From Pedobacter roseus (GTDB lineage Bacteria; Bacteroidota; Bacteroidia; Sphingobacteriales; Sphingobacteriaceae), in contig NZ_CP060723.1 in the NCBI RefSeq assembly GCF_014395225.1, positions 124,001 to 188,000 of the forward strand: DNA of 64,000 bases, read 5' to 3'. Position 1 is the stretch's first letter; each line of letters starts with the position of its first letter. A model generated the notes under the pieces. It did no database searches and was not told the origin of the DNA. It was given only the letters and a program-made list of their open reading frames with translations. Of this stretch, positions 1-8,599 are shown one piece after another. A program made the position numbers and the translations under genes.

Positions 1-102
1 TGTAATATAGCTCAATAAGAACAAATTTCAGGATCTTGCGGTTATCGCATAAGGCTTGTTTGGCATAAACAGTTTATCACAATTAATATTCTACATCAAA
101 CC

Positions 103-699
103 ATGATCAGATTCACGTCTATACTTCTACTATTTGCTAGTTTCTCTGCACGAGCACAACATGAACACATGCAAATGGCAACTAAAAAAAATGTCTTCCT
201 TGGGCAAATGGCTCATATGATGATGAAGATGGATGAAATATCAGCTACCACATCTGCAGACAGAGATTTCATACAAATGATGATCCCACATCACCAGGGT
301 GCTATTGATATGGCAGAAGAAGAGATTAAGACCGGAAAAAATAAAGAAATGATTCAGCTAGCTAAAAGTATCAAAGCTGAGCAACAAACCCAGATTCAGC
401 AAATGCGACTCCTGCTCAGCCATCCTGAAGGATTTATCGCTACAGGCAACCAACATCAAAACGCCAACCAGAAGATGATGAAAGTGATGATGGAACAAAT
501 GCCTGAAGAAAAACAATTGTCTGATACTGATCTGTCCTTTGCAAGGATAATGCTTCCTCACCATCAGGCTGCCATCGACATGGCTAAAGTTGAGTTGCGG
601 TATGGAAAAAATAAAAATGTAAAAAGACTGGCCGAGAATATTATCTCAGATGAACAGATAGAAATCCAACAAATGAAGACATTTACAAACTCCCATTAA
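103..699 (+). CDS. DUF305 protein, two tandem domains, exported
   Basis: The 198-residue product starts with a signal peptide ending near ARA-Q (residue 19). Two DUF305 repeats follow, each marked by a PHHQ-x-AIDMA motif (PHHQ at about residues 62-65 and 152-155). DUF305 folds as a ferritin-like four-helix bundle rich in His and Met, and is frequent in copper or silver resistance loci; a periplasmic metal-binding role is inferred. It ends 3 bases before the beta-propeller gene, so the two are probably cotranscribed. The ATG at 103 gives a clean signal peptide. The family call is firm; the ligand is not known. Confidence 0.88.
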   Translation: MIRFTSILLLFASFSARAQHEHMQMATKKNVFLGQMAHMMMKMDEISATTSADRDFIQMMIPHHQGAIDMAEEEIKTGKNKEMIQLAKSIKAEQQTQIQQMRLLLSHPEGFIATGNQHQNANQKMMKVMMEQMPEEKQLSDTDLSFARIMLPHHQAAIDMAKVELRYGKNKNVKRLAENIISDEQIEIQQMKTFTNSH

Positions 700-702
700 C
701 AT

Positions 703-2094
703 ATGAAAAAGATATCCTTGTTTACGCTATTAATATTCAGTTTTGCCCTACAATCAAAAGCACAATCAATCTATGCCCAAGACAGGGTTTATACAGGCAA
801 TCAGATATCTAATACGGTTTCTGTCTTAGATCCCTCAACACAAACGCTATTAGGAAATATTGTTCTTGGTAAACCCCAACCTGATATCTTAAGTCCTCTA
901 TATAAGGGACAGGCCCTGGTTCATGGCCTGGGTTATTCCCCTAAAAGGCAATTACTAGCAGCGGTTTCCATTGGATCAAATTCAGTAACCTTTATTTCAA
1001 CAGCAAAAAATAAAGTTTTAAAAACTGTTTATATCGGACGTTCACCGCATGAGGCAACCTTTAACCCTTCAGGATCACAGGCATGGATATCGGTAAGAGG
1101 AGAATCGTATATCAGCGTAATTGATGCAAATAAACTGATTGAAATCAAGCAAATTCCAGTAGCCGACGGCCCGGGAATGGTTGCTTTTACTCCAGATGGA
1201 AAATGGGCTTATATTTGTTCCAGCTTTACTGCAGAAGTGGATGTAGTGAATGCAACTTCTTATGCTATTGTAAAGCGTATTCCAGTAGTTAGTCCATTTT
1301 CTCCAAATATATTCTGTAGTCCTGATGGGAAATGGATTGCATTGACACATAAGGATGTAGGGAAGATCACTGTCATCAGCACGGAGACAAATACGATACA
1401 TACAGTACTAAATACAGGTCCAATTACCAACCATGTCACTTTTACTTTAGTTAATGATTCACCTGTGATGCTGGCAACCATTGGCGGAGAAAACAGCTTA
1501 AAAGTATTTAGTGTTTCACAAGATTTCAAGCTTACTGATAGCGTTGCGACAGGATCATTGCCACATGGCGTCTGGACTTCGGCAGATGGTAAATTTGCAT
1601 ATGTCGGATTAGAAAATGATGACCAGGTACAAGTGGTTGATCTGGTAAAAATGGCCGTTGTAAAAACCATTGCTATTGGACAATGTCCGCAAGCATTGTT
1701 GTACGCCGCTAATGCCAGCCCTGCAAATGCCTCAAAAGAAAATTTAACCCCGCTTAATCTTGCAGACAAAAGTCAGGTGATTAAATTGATGAATAAGGAT
1801 AATTCAATGTCATCAGGCATGCTAAACGTAAGAAGCGTAGGCTTGACTGATCTTGTCCAACAGGACTTTAAAAAACTCGAGCCAAATACTTCGTATACTT
1901 TAGCGTTAACCAACTCCTCAAATGATACGTTTAACGCAGATTATGTCATCAATTCTTTTAAGACCGATGAAAAAGGAGCTTTTAGCGGTCAATCCTCGGG
2001 GATAATTAAGAGTGTAGGAACAGGTGGCGCCGATTATAAACATGTGGTTCTTATTGATGATCTTTCAAAAAAGCTGGTGATGATCAGTAACTAA
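703..2094 (+). CDS. Exported YVTN/YncE-type beta-propeller protein
   Basis: The 463-residue protein has a signal peptide (cleavage near QSKAQ, residue 21) followed by repeated blades of the form V-x-D-x-x-T/K-x-x-V-x-x-I-x-V-G-x-x-P, with P-D-G-K-W-A-Y and similar turns, as in YncE and YVTN propellers. The last 100 or so residues, rich in Ser and Asn, fall outside the repeats. Propellers of this kind are periplasmic or surface binding scaffolds rather than enzymes. It directly follows the DUF305 gene and runs convergently into the yeiH-type gene with a 6-base gap. The substrate is not evident. Confidence 0.8.
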   Translation: MKKISLFTLLIFSFALQSKAQSIYAQDRVYTGNQISNTVSVLDPSTQTLLGNIVLGKPQPDILSPLYKGQALVHGLGYSPKRQLLAAVSIGSNSVTFISTAKNKVLKTVYIGRSPHEATFNPSGSQAWISVRGESYISVIDANKLIEIKQIPVADGPGMVAFTPDGKWAYICSSFTAEVDVVNATSYAIVKRIPVVSPFSPNIFCSPDGKWIALTHKDVGKITVISTETNTIHTVLNTGPITNHVTFTLVNDSPVMLATIGGENSLKVFSVSQDFKLTDSVATGSLPHGVWTSADGKFAYVGLENDDQVQVVDLVKMAVVKTIAIGQCPQALLYAANASPANASKENLTPLNLADKSQVIKLMNKDNSMSSGMLNVRSVGLTDLVQQDFKKLEPNTSYTLALTNSSNDTFNADYVINSFKTDEKGAFSGQSSGIIKSVGTGGADYKHVVLIDDLSKKLVMISN

Positions 2095-2100
2095 TGTATT

Positions 2101-3087
2101 TTAAACCAAAGATATAACTGCCCATAATGCAGCACTTGAAATTACTATCCATAAAATTACGCCTTGTAACAGTGGCATTATCCCCACTGCTTTCAAGATA
2201 GTAAATGAGAGTCCGCTTCCTATCAGGAACAAGGTTAAAGTTAAGCCTGCTTTTGCTAATGCTACAAAGTAGGGCGCAAAAGGCTTAATAAAAGGTAAGT
2301 AGGTGTTGGCGATCATTGCCAGGATAAATAGCCCTATAAAATAGGGTATACTAACTTTGCTATTGTTGCTTTTGAACAGGAAAGATGTACCAAACGCTAC
2401 GGGAACAATCCATAGTGCTCTGGCTAACTTAACAGTTGTGGCTATCTGTAGTGCTTGTTCACCATATTTACTGGCTGCCCCAACAACAGAACTGGTATCG
2501 TGAATAGCAATGGCACACCACATACCAAATTGTGACTGTGACAAGTTAAGCGCATGTCCGATAGCGGGGAAAAGAAATAAGGCCACCGAGTTGAGTATAA
2601 AAACAGTACCCATTGCAACGGAGATCTGTTTTTCTTCTGCGTTCATTACAGGCGACAATGCAGCAATAGCACTTCCACCACAGATCGCCGTTCCAGCTGA
2701 TATCAAAAAAGATGTTTTACGTTCTATTTTAAATACTTTTCCCAGGATAAAACCAATGATAAGCACTCCGAAAATAGAAACTACGGTAAACAGTACGCCT
2801 TCTTTTCCTGCTTTCATTGCACTGAATACATTCATTCCAAATCCTAGCCCGACAACAGAAATTTTTAGCAGCAGGTTTGTGGCCTTGTGATTTAAATGCA
2901 GATAGGGATGTTCCATTAGTTGCGCCAATACTAATCCTAGCAATAAGGCTAAAGGAGGCGACATAAATGGAAAGAGGCACAGCAAAACTGCCAGGATGAA
3001 GATAATTTTACGGGTGTTTAAATTTAAGTTTAGCAGGTTACCCGCCTTTATTTTAGAAGAATTTGAATTGTCTTTGATTTGTGTCAT
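2101..3087 (-). CDS. YeiH/UPF0324 family membrane exporter (putative sulfite or sulfate)
   Basis: The 328-residue protein is almost wholly hydrophobic, with about ten membrane helices. It carries the family-like stretches ICGGSAIAALSP (mid-protein) and AIHDTSSVVGAASKYGE. YeiH (UPF0324) proteins are putative anion exporters; in enterobacteria YeiH sits beside the LysR regulator YeiE, linked to sulfite stress. Here it is the last gene of a minus-strand block with a TsdA-like cytochrome and DsrE, whose divergent neighbour is also a LysR gene. A hairpin holding a possible LysR site separates it from the gene upstream, so it may have its own promoter. Family confident; substrate inferred. Confidence 0.82.
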   Translation of the reverse strand: MTQIKDNSNSSKIKAGNLLNLNLNTRKIIFILAVLLCLFPFMSPPLALLLGLVLAQLMEHPYLHLNHKATNLLLKISVVGLGFGMNVFSAMKAGKEGVLFTVVSIFGVLIIGFILGKVFKIERKTSFLISAGTAICGGSAIAALSPVMNAEEKQISVAMGTVFILNSVALFLFPAIGHALNLSQSQFGMWCAIAIHDTSSVVGAASKYGEQALQIATTVKLARALWIVPVAFGTSFLFKSNNSKVSIPYFIGLFILAMIANTYLPFIKPFAPYFVALAKAGLTLTLFLIGSGLSFTILKAVGIMPLLQGVILWIVISSAALWAVISLV

Positions 3088-3151
3088 AATTTTGATTGTC
3101 TTTATTTTCTAATTCAAAGATCCATAACTAATAAACCCCGATCAAATCATT

Positions 3152-3195
3152 AAAACTTATCTTCCATAACTTCATGTTATAGAAGATAAGTTTTT
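3152..3195 (-). terminator. Long hairpin, terminator-like, with a LysR-type palindrome at its tip
   Basis: Bases 3152-3164 (AAAACTTATCTTC) pair perfectly with 3182-3194. After one mismatch the stem continues as ATAAC (3166-3170) with GTTAT (3176-3180), loop TTCAT. A run of A/T follows on either strand, as in an intrinsic terminator. It sits between the end of the second binding-protein gene and the start of the yeiH-type gene. The apical ATAAC-N5-GTTAT has the same form as the palindrome at 6537-6551, so this may serve as operator as well as terminator. Confidence 0.6.
3166..3180. promoter_or_regulatory. Candidate LysR binding site upstream of yeiH-type gene
   Basis: The 15-base palindrome ATAAC-TTCAT-GTTAT contains the T-N11-A pattern of LysR operators. 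It lies 79 bases before the ATG of the exporter gene and has the same half-sites as the site next to the LysR gene at 6537-6551. It overlaps the tip of a terminator-like hairpin, so the palindrome alone is weaker evidence than the match between the two places. Confidence 0.45.
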
Positions 3196-3204
3196 AGACA
3201 TTAT

Positions 3205-3954
3205 TTATTCCCAACCCCATTTTTTGAAAATGAGATGTCCTTTATCGGATTGCATAAACTTGATAAAATCCTCAGTTTCCGACTTATGCGTACCAGTGCT
3301 ACCCCTCACTACAGGTGTACCTCTATAGACTGTTTGTGTAACAGGAATCCTAACCATTGAGGTGAGGTCTGGTAAACGGTTATGCCAGGAGCCAAATGTT
3401 ATCCAGGCATCATATTGAGGATCATTTTTCCATGCAGCAATACCCAATGCCGAATTTGCAAATGTACCTGCTATACGCTGCTGTATGTTTGCAATCAGAT
3501 CTTGTCGACCTGCCAAATCTTCCCAAAGCCCCATTTGCCCAGCCCCATTCACATCAAGAATTTTCACACCTGGTTTACAGAGATCGCCCAGATTTTTGAT
3601 GTTTTTAGGATTGCCGGGCCGTACCAGGATCGCTGCCGCACGTTTATATAACTCTGTCCGAGAGTTCGCCACTATCATGTTTGGGTGGTCAGACATGAAT
3701 TTTGAAAGCATGTATTCTGCTCCTCCAAAGAACAGATCTGCATGTTTCATTGCATCCGGCATCCATTCATTATCTGGCCCGGCAGTGACTTTAATTACGA
3801 TATCATGCTGCTTTCCAAAAACCTTCGCACATTCATTGATCGGTCCGAGCGGCCCACCGGGACCATAGACATATAAAGTATCGTTTGGGATTTGTGCATT
3901 CCCAATGGTCACTACAGCAACGACTGACAATATGGTTAAAAATATATTTTTCAT
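3205..3954 (-). CDS. Orphan periplasmic substrate-binding protein
   Basis: A 249-residue exported protein with a signal peptide ending near GNA-Q (residue 20). The body resembles type 2 periplasmic binding proteins of the ModA/phosphate kind: an early YVYGPGGPLGP strand, AAILVRPGNPKNIKNLGDL in the middle, and a C-terminal DFIKFMQSDKGHLIFKKWGW helix. No ABC permease or ATPase is encoded nearby, so it may act as a periplasmic carrier or sensor. It lies 11 bases downstream of another binding-protein gene in the operon with DsrE and the dihaem cytochrome, which suggests a sulfur oxyanion ligand. That ligand is inference only. Confidence 0.7.
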   Translation of the reverse strand: MKNIFLTILSVVAVVTIGNAQIPNDTLYVYGPGGPLGPINECAKVFGKQHDIVIKVTAGPDNEWMPDAMKHADLFFGGAEYMLSKFMSDHPNMIVANSRTELYKRAAAILVRPGNPKNIKNLGDLCKPGVKILDVNGAGQMGLWEDLAGRQDLIANIQQRIAGTFANSALGIAAWKNDPQYDAWITFGSWHNRLPDLTSMVRIPVTQTVYRGTPVVRGSTGTHKSETEDFIKFMQSDKGHLIFKKWGWE

Positions 3955-3965
3955 TGTGTTTATGT

Positions 3966-4886
3966 TTAAGGTAAATCAAAACCAAACTTTTTGTAGATGG
4001 CAGCAGCCTGCGGACTGATCAAAAAATCCATAAAATCTTTTGCAGCGGCCGGATGTGGCGCATCTTTTAACTGTCCCGCTATATATTGCGCATGGATATT
4101 CTCTTTTTCAGGAATTTCAATGAGCTCAACAGGATGGCCAATCATTTTCTGATAGTAGGCCTCAGTATACCATACTGGAGCGGCGTCACTTTCGTTGTAT
4201 AGGATCCTCATTGGTGATTGGCGATGATGGATCATGGTAAGATAAGTAGTCTTATCTTTAACTTTATCTTCCATGATGGTAGATTTTAATGTTTCCCCTC
4301 CAGCTTTCACATAGGCTTCTTCAATACGTTTACCGATCCCTTCATTCTCTGGATTGGGCATACTGATCCTCAGCTCTTTATTTGCTAAATCTTTGAGTGA
4401 CTTCAATGCCTTCGGATTTCCCTTTTGGACCATGATTGCCAACCTGTTTCTAGCATATAAAGTCGTTTTGCTAAACCATTCAGGGGTCATGTCTATCCGG
4501 TTCTTACCAGCTGTATAAACATCCGGCTTTAAGGTAATTCTCATGTTGCCCACCACAATGCTACCGGTTTTTATTTGTTGGGCTAAAATGCCTGGGGGAA
4601 GCGTTTCGGCAAATACCCGCTGATAATGTGGATATGACTTTTTAAAGGCTGCAATTAATTCGTCAATGCACATAAACTGGTTACCGGCAAAGAAAACCAC
4701 CAGTTGGGGATCATTAATGTCTCCAAAAAGATCAGGCACATTGTCTACTCCAGGTACTGTGAACTGAACTTTACTTTCAGGTGGAGTATTCCAGGGCGGA
4801 TCAAAGCGATGATCCTGGGCCTTAACATTTCCACAAAGCAATAAAAATGCAACTGTGGCTAAAAAGGTGTGATTTATATATTTCAT
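3966..4886 (-). CDS. Orphan ModA-like periplasmic substrate-binding protein
   Basis: A 306-residue exported protein, signal peptide ending near VKA-Q (residue 24). It shows the ModA-like pattern of a VVFFAGNQFMCIDELIAAFKK opening, AIMVQKGNPKALKSLKDLANK in the centre, then an oxyanion-binding type lobe, and ends in DFMDFLISPQAAAIYKKFGF. It has no partner permease. It lies between the DsrE gene (20 bases upstream) and a second, distinct binding protein (11 bases downstream). Two unlike binding proteins without a transporter, in an operon with a thiosulfate-type cytochrome, point to delivering or sequestering an oxyanion in the periplasm; this is inferred. Confidence 0.72.
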   Translation of the reverse strand: MKYINHTFLATVAFLLLCGNVKAQDHRFDPPWNTPPESKVQFTVPGVDNVPDLFGDINDPQLVVFFAGNQFMCIDELIAAFKKSYPHYQRVFAETLPPGILAQQIKTGSIVVGNMRITLKPDVYTAGKNRIDMTPEWFSKTTLYARNRLAIMVQKGNPKALKSLKDLANKELRISMPNPENEGIGKRIEEAYVKAGGETLKSTIMEDKVKDKTTYLTMIHHRQSPMRILYNESDAAPVWYTEAYYQKMIGHPVELIEIPEKENIHAQYIAGQLKDAPHPAAAKDFMDFLISPQAAAIYKKFGFDLP

Positions 4887-4905
4887 GATTTTCTAATTAT
4901 TTGGT

Positions 4906-5361
4906 TTAAGGATGTACAACTGCCCATCCCTGATATTGACGGATGATGATTTCACCATTGCCGCTGGGTACATAACTGATAAAATCAAATAAGGTATTTT
5001 TTTCGATTTTCCTTTCTCTGACGGTATTTTCACATTGTGCAAGAATTACTCCTCTGGATTGCAGTTCTAACAATGTTTTTTCAAAAGATCCGTTCTTCTG
5101 GTAAACAGCTACGCCATCTCCAAAGGCAATAAGTTCTGCATTGATTTTCCCTTTTAACCTGGGATCGTCGAGTGCATTTTTTAGGTTTCGAAGTGTTCCT
5201 GCAATCTTTTTCTCATCACCGTTATTGATTACATACAGTGCCTTATAATTTTTCAGGGTGGCTTTTGCCCCTGTAAAATTAGCAGGTGTAGCTTGGGCAA
5301 AAGTGGCCGAGGTTGCTGCGATCAGCAAAAATAATGTACAGATTAAGGTTATTTTTTTCAT
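4906..5361 (-). CDS. Exported DsrE/DsrF-like protein
   Basis: A 151-residue protein with a signal peptide (to about residue 23) and a DsrE-like alpha/beta domain: KALYVINNGDEKKI at the first strand, ELIAFGDGVAVY in the middle and GVILAQCENTVRER near the active loop. Cys110 is the only cysteine of the mature protein and matches the position used by DsrE-type sulfur carriers. Exported DsrE proteins probably handle persulfide sulfur in the periplasm. It sits 19 bases after the cytochrome gene. A close copy lies at 22473-22928, again beside a copy of the cytochrome. Confidence 0.82.
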   Translation of the reverse strand: MKKITLICTLFLLIAATSATFAQATPANFTGAKATLKNYKALYVINNGDEKKIAGTLRNLKNALDDPRLKGKINAELIAFGDGVAVYQKNGSFEKTLLELQSRGVILAQCENTVRERKIEKNTLFDFISYVPSGNGEIIIRQYQGWAVVHP

Positions 5362-5380
5362 GATTTTAGATTTTGATGAT

Positions 5381-6466
5381 TTATTTAGTTGTTAGTTTTA
5401 CTTGTTTTTCGGAGGTTACAATTGGTGCAAATGGACCATACTTATGTTGATTTTCAGAAAATTTGTCGGCATATGGTCCGTATGGCGCATCAAAAGGTTT
5501 TTTTAACAAATCAGGGTAATCTTTTCCCTGATCTTTATGTGGTCTTGGCTGTGAGTTCACAAAAGCAGCGAGATCCCAGGCCTCCTCATCACTTAACCGC
5601 GCATCTCCATATCTGGCACCATATGGCATATTGTTCTTTACGAACCCCGCAAAGTTACTGAGTCTATACATCCCTGCGCCATCATTGTAGCTGTGTTTGC
5701 CCCATAATGGCGGATAAACATAAGTTAGTTTGTCTTCATCGAGTATTCCCTCACCATTTGCACCATGACAACTTTGACATTTACTGGTATATAAAATCGC
5801 TCCATGTTTGACATTCGCTGCCCTATCCAGGAATTTTAATTTTTCGGTTCCCGTTCCAAACACTTTCTCCCCTTTTTTTACACCTGTTCCAAGCCATTTC
5901 ATATAAGCCAGCATTGCCTGTATCTCTTTACTAGATTCGTCTGGTACTTTGCCTGCAAGACTTCGATTGAAGCACTCTGCAATACGTGCCGATGCAGGTT
6001 CAACCTTTCCTGATCTGCCACTCATTTTAGGAAAACTGGAAATAAAACCAGCATAATTATTTCCGAACAGTTTGGTTCCACCCTCGAGGTGACAATTCTG
6101 ACAATTCATACCATTTGTAATACGGGCTATGGATCCATTTGGCCCAAAATATTTGCTCGTATGTGCTATTAATTCTTTGCCATACCTGATCATCTGGCCG
6201 TACTTGGTGTCCGCCGGAATCGTATTTTCATCAGGCGCTTTCCAGGCATCAGCAGGTACAACCTGGCTTTTGACGTTAACAGCAGCTATACCGGTTTCCA
6301 CATCCTGTTTGGTTTTTGCTGTCACTACATCTGGCTGCCCATTAAAAAATAAAGTGCAGATGAAAATGGTTCCACAAGCAACAAATAGAAACGCAATGAT
6401 AGCCGTTGTCCTGGCTGTATATATAAGTGCTTGTCTGATTTCTTTTTCTGTTGATTCCTTATTCAT
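5381..6466 (-). CDS. TsdA-like membrane-anchored dihaem cytochrome c
   Basis: I use the ATG at 6466 (MNKES) rather than 6496, giving 361 residues and placing the membrane anchor at about 14-41. Two haem c motifs are seen: CQNCH (Cys122, Cys125, His126) and CQSCH (230, 233, 234). The ECFNRS motif near residue 165 resembles the loop that gives the cysteine axial ligand of haem 1 in thiosulfate dehydrogenase TsdA. The likely role is thiosulfate/tetrathionate or related redox chemistry at the outer face of the inner membrane. It is the first gene of the operon and is divergent from the LysR gene. A paralogue lies at 22933-24012. Confidence 0.8.
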   Translation of the reverse strand: MNKESTEKEIRQALIYTARTTAIIAFLFVACGTIFICTLFFNGQPDVVTAKTKQDVETGIAAVNVKSQVVPADAWKAPDENTIPADTKYGQMIRYGKELIAHTSKYFGPNGSIARITNGMNCQNCHLEGGTKLFGNNYAGFISSFPKMSGRSGKVEPASARIAECFNRSLAGKVPDESSKEIQAMLAYMKWLGTGVKKGEKVFGTGTEKLKFLDRAANVKHGAILYTSKCQSCHGANGEGILDEDKLTYVYPPLWGKHSYNDGAGMYRLSNFAGFVKNNMPYGARYGDARLSDEEAWDLAAFVNSQPRPHKDQGKDYPDLLKKPFDAPYGPYADKFSENQHKYGPFAPIVTSEKQVKLTTK

Positions 6467-6536
6467 AACCAATATTTTTCTGTTACAAATGTGCATTTAT
6501 TCTACTCATCAGAAAAAGCATAAAAAGTTATTGATG

Positions 6537-6551
6537 ATAACGTAAGGTTAT
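6537..6551. promoter_or_regulatory. Candidate LysR operator in the divergent promoter region
   Basis: ATAAC-GTAAG-GTTAT is a perfect 5-bp inverted repeat with a T-N11-A core. It lies 71 bases upstream of the cytochrome ATG on the minus strand and 60 bases upstream of the LysR ATG on the plus strand, where a LysR protein normally binds to control itself and a divergent operon. Its half-sites recur before the yeiH-type gene at 3166-3180. Confidence 0.55.
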
Positions 6552-6610
6552 GATGTCAGTACCCGTTGAAACAAATTGTTTGTATCTTAGGTTATCTACT
6601 AAAACCGTGT

Positions 6611-7510
6611 ATGATAGATTTCCGTTTGCAAGTATTTTATGCTGTCGCTAAAAGGCTGAATTTTACAAAGGCCTCGGCAGAGTTATTTATCAGTCAGCCT
6701 GCTGTAACCAAACACATTAAAGAATTAGAGCAGGAGTTCAAAATGTCATTATTTGAACGCAGTGGAAACAAAAAAATCAGCCTCACCCCAGCCGGCGAAT
6801 TATTGTTGCATTACGCAGAACAGATTTTTGGAACTTACCGGGAACTGGAATATGATATGAATCTACTTACTAAACAGCATAAAGGAATATTGAGGATTGG
6901 TGCCAGCAGTACTGTGGCACAATATATCATTCCACCTGTATTGGCACAGTTTCACAATAAGTTTAAGGATATACAAATTCAACTGGTTACCGGAAACACA
7001 GAAGATGTAGAGCAGCGTTTGATTGCTAAGGAAATAGATTTTGGAATCATTGAAGGCATCTCCCGGAACCCACAGATTAAATACGAACAATATCTAAAAG
7101 ACGAGCTGGTGCTGGTGTGTTCTGGTCACAATTATGCCATGAAAAAGGAAATGATCAAACCGAATGAGTTGAAGGATTATGATTTATTACTTCGTGAACC
7201 TGGTTCTGGTACACTAGATGTTATTGCATATGCTTTAAAAGCACACCAGATAAAGGTGGGGGACTTAAATATAGAAATGCAGTTAGGTAGTACCGAAAGC
7301 ATTAAATCCTATTTGATTCACAGCAAATGCCTGGCTTTTTTATCTATCCACTCCATATTGAAAGAGCTCAAGAATAATGAATGCCGCATCATAGATATCA
7401 AGGATATGGTTATCGAAAGGCCGTTTCATTTCATTCAGCTTCATGGTCAGCAGGACGCTCTGGCGGAACTATTTATGCGCTTCGCTAAAAGCTACAACTA
7501 TAATGTATAG
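6611..7510 (+). CDS. LysR-type transcriptional regulator
   Basis: The ATG at 6611 (MIDFRLQVF) fits the family start; an in-frame ATG at 6566 would add 15 untypical residues. The 299-residue protein has the N-terminal winged HTH (FYAVAKRLNFTKASAELFIS then QPAVTKHIKELE) and a LysR effector domain from about residue 88. Its place beside the cytochrome operon and the shared palindromes suggest it controls the thiosulfate-type operon and the YeiH-type exporter, so the effector may be a sulfur compound. The family is certain; the effector is inferred. The last bases overlap the start of the next gene. Confidence 0.9.
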   Translation: MIDFRLQVFYAVAKRLNFTKASAELFISQPAVTKHIKELEQEFKMSLFERSGNKKISLTPAGELLLHYAEQIFGTYRELEYDMNLLTKQHKGILRIGASSTVAQYIIPPVLAQFHNKFKDIQIQLVTGNTEDVEQRLIAKEIDFGIIEGISRNPQIKYEQYLKDELVLVCSGHNYAMKKEMIKPNELKDYDLLLREPGSGTLDVIAYALKAHQIKVGDLNIEMQLGSTESIKSYLIHSKCLAFLSIHSILKELKNNECRIIDIKDMVIERPFHFIQLHGQQDALAELFMRFAKSYNYNV

Positions 7511-8009
7511 TGTTACCGAAATTTCGAGGCAATATCAGCCAGCTAAAGTGCTGCTGCTCTTTGTTTCTGAAGCTCCTGGAGGTGACGATAAACATTTTTA
7601 CCTGGGAAATACTAATCTGTTTCGAACAATTTATCTTGCATTTAGTGAGGTATTTGGCGATTTTAAATCTGTAGAAGATTTTTTGCAGTTCTTTAAAGGC
7701 ACGGGATGCTTTTTGGAACATCTAACTTGTACACCTATTGATAAATCGTCAGTTAAAATCAGAAAAAACCAGAGGCAGGGGGGAATAGAGCAATTAGCTC
7801 ATAAAATCAGAACATATCAACCCCGATTAATCATGATCCTAATGAAAAGCATTGAACAAGAGGTTAAAGAATCTATTGACCTATCAGGCTTATCGTTTAT
7901 CGAAGAAATTGCAGTTACCTGCTATCCTGCCGGCACTGAATCAAACAGGCTTACTTGCATCCGGGATACCAGGGTTATCATCTCCAAACTGGCATCGATA
8001 TTGACATAA
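7503..8009 (+). CDS. Hypothetical protein, weak resemblance to uracil-DNA glycosylase fold
   Basis: Start taken as the ATG at 7503, which overlaps the LysR stop by 8 bases (ATGTATAG), implying translational coupling; 168 residues. The opening KVLLLFVSEAPGGDDKHFY followed by LGNTNLFR, and later ALMI-type strand RLIMILMKS, recall uracil-DNA glycosylase-like alpha/beta proteins, in which a strand ends in a G/S-x-x-P-G loop. The usual catalytic Asp and His motifs cannot be placed with confidence. I do not assign a function. Confidence 0.65.
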   Translation: MYSVTEISRQYQPAKVLLLFVSEAPGGDDKHFYLGNTNLFRTIYLAFSEVFGDFKSVEDFLQFFKGTGCFLEHLTCTPIDKSSVKIRKNQRQGGIEQLAHKIRTYQPRLIMILMKSIEQEVKESIDLSGLSFIEEIAVTCYPAGTESNRLTCIRDTRVIISKLASILT

Positions 8010-8049
8010 CATGCAAATATATTGCTGTAATATACCGATACAGAACAAG

Positions 8050-8439
8050 ATGAAAATTCAAGATCAGGAAAACACCAAACAGCATGCAGGAGACCATTTG
8101 GCTAATGAAAGAACATTTTTGGCCTGGATCAGAACCAGTATTGGTATCATGGGATTTGGCTTCGTGGTGATGAAATTCTCGCTATTTATCAAGCAGATCA
8201 GTGCCGCACTGGGGAGTAAAGTGCCCCTGCACCAAACCGGAGATTCCCGCATTATCGGGATTTTTCTAGTTGCCCTGGGAGCAATTACTATCATTTGTTC
8301 TTACTTAAGATATAATTCAACGAAAGAACAATTGAATCAGGGGGTGTATTACCATTCAACACTTTTTGTTAAAGTTTTAACCGCTTTAGTTTTCATAGCT
8401 AGTATACTTTTACTGCTCTACCTTATTAAAACAACATAG
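8050..8439 (+). CDS. DUF202 (YidH-like) small membrane protein
   Basis: Start chosen at ATG 8050 (MKIQDQEN), not 8011, because the paralogue at 21743-22132 aligns from there; 129 residues. It has the DUF202 hallmark LANERTFLAWIRTSIG followed by three membrane helices. The function of DUF202 is unknown. It closes a plus-strand set with the LysR gene. Its paralogue also sits beside a DsrE-cytochrome pair, so the association with this sulfur module occurs twice in the window. Confidence 0.82.
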   Translation: MKIQDQENTKQHAGDHLANERTFLAWIRTSIGIMGFGFVVMKFSLFIKQISAALGSKVPLHQTGDSRIIGIFLVALGAITIICSYLRYNSTKEQLNQGVYYHSTLFVKVLTALVFIASILLLLYLIKTT

Positions 8440-8599
8440 GCAGTTAAATCATCTGTACTTGATGCTTTAGAAAAGAGAGGAAGGAAAGCGGTCGATATAG
8501 CGTTGTTTTTTGATATAAATTGCTGATTGCATTGGTCAAGGATCTTATAAAAATTTCACCTCTTTATGATAATCCACAGGAACAGGATAAGTCAATATT

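Noticed and set aside
3205..4886. A molybdate or tungstate ABC importer
   Set aside because: Only binding proteins are encoded; no permease or ATPase gene is adjacent, and the neighbours belong to sulfur chemistry.
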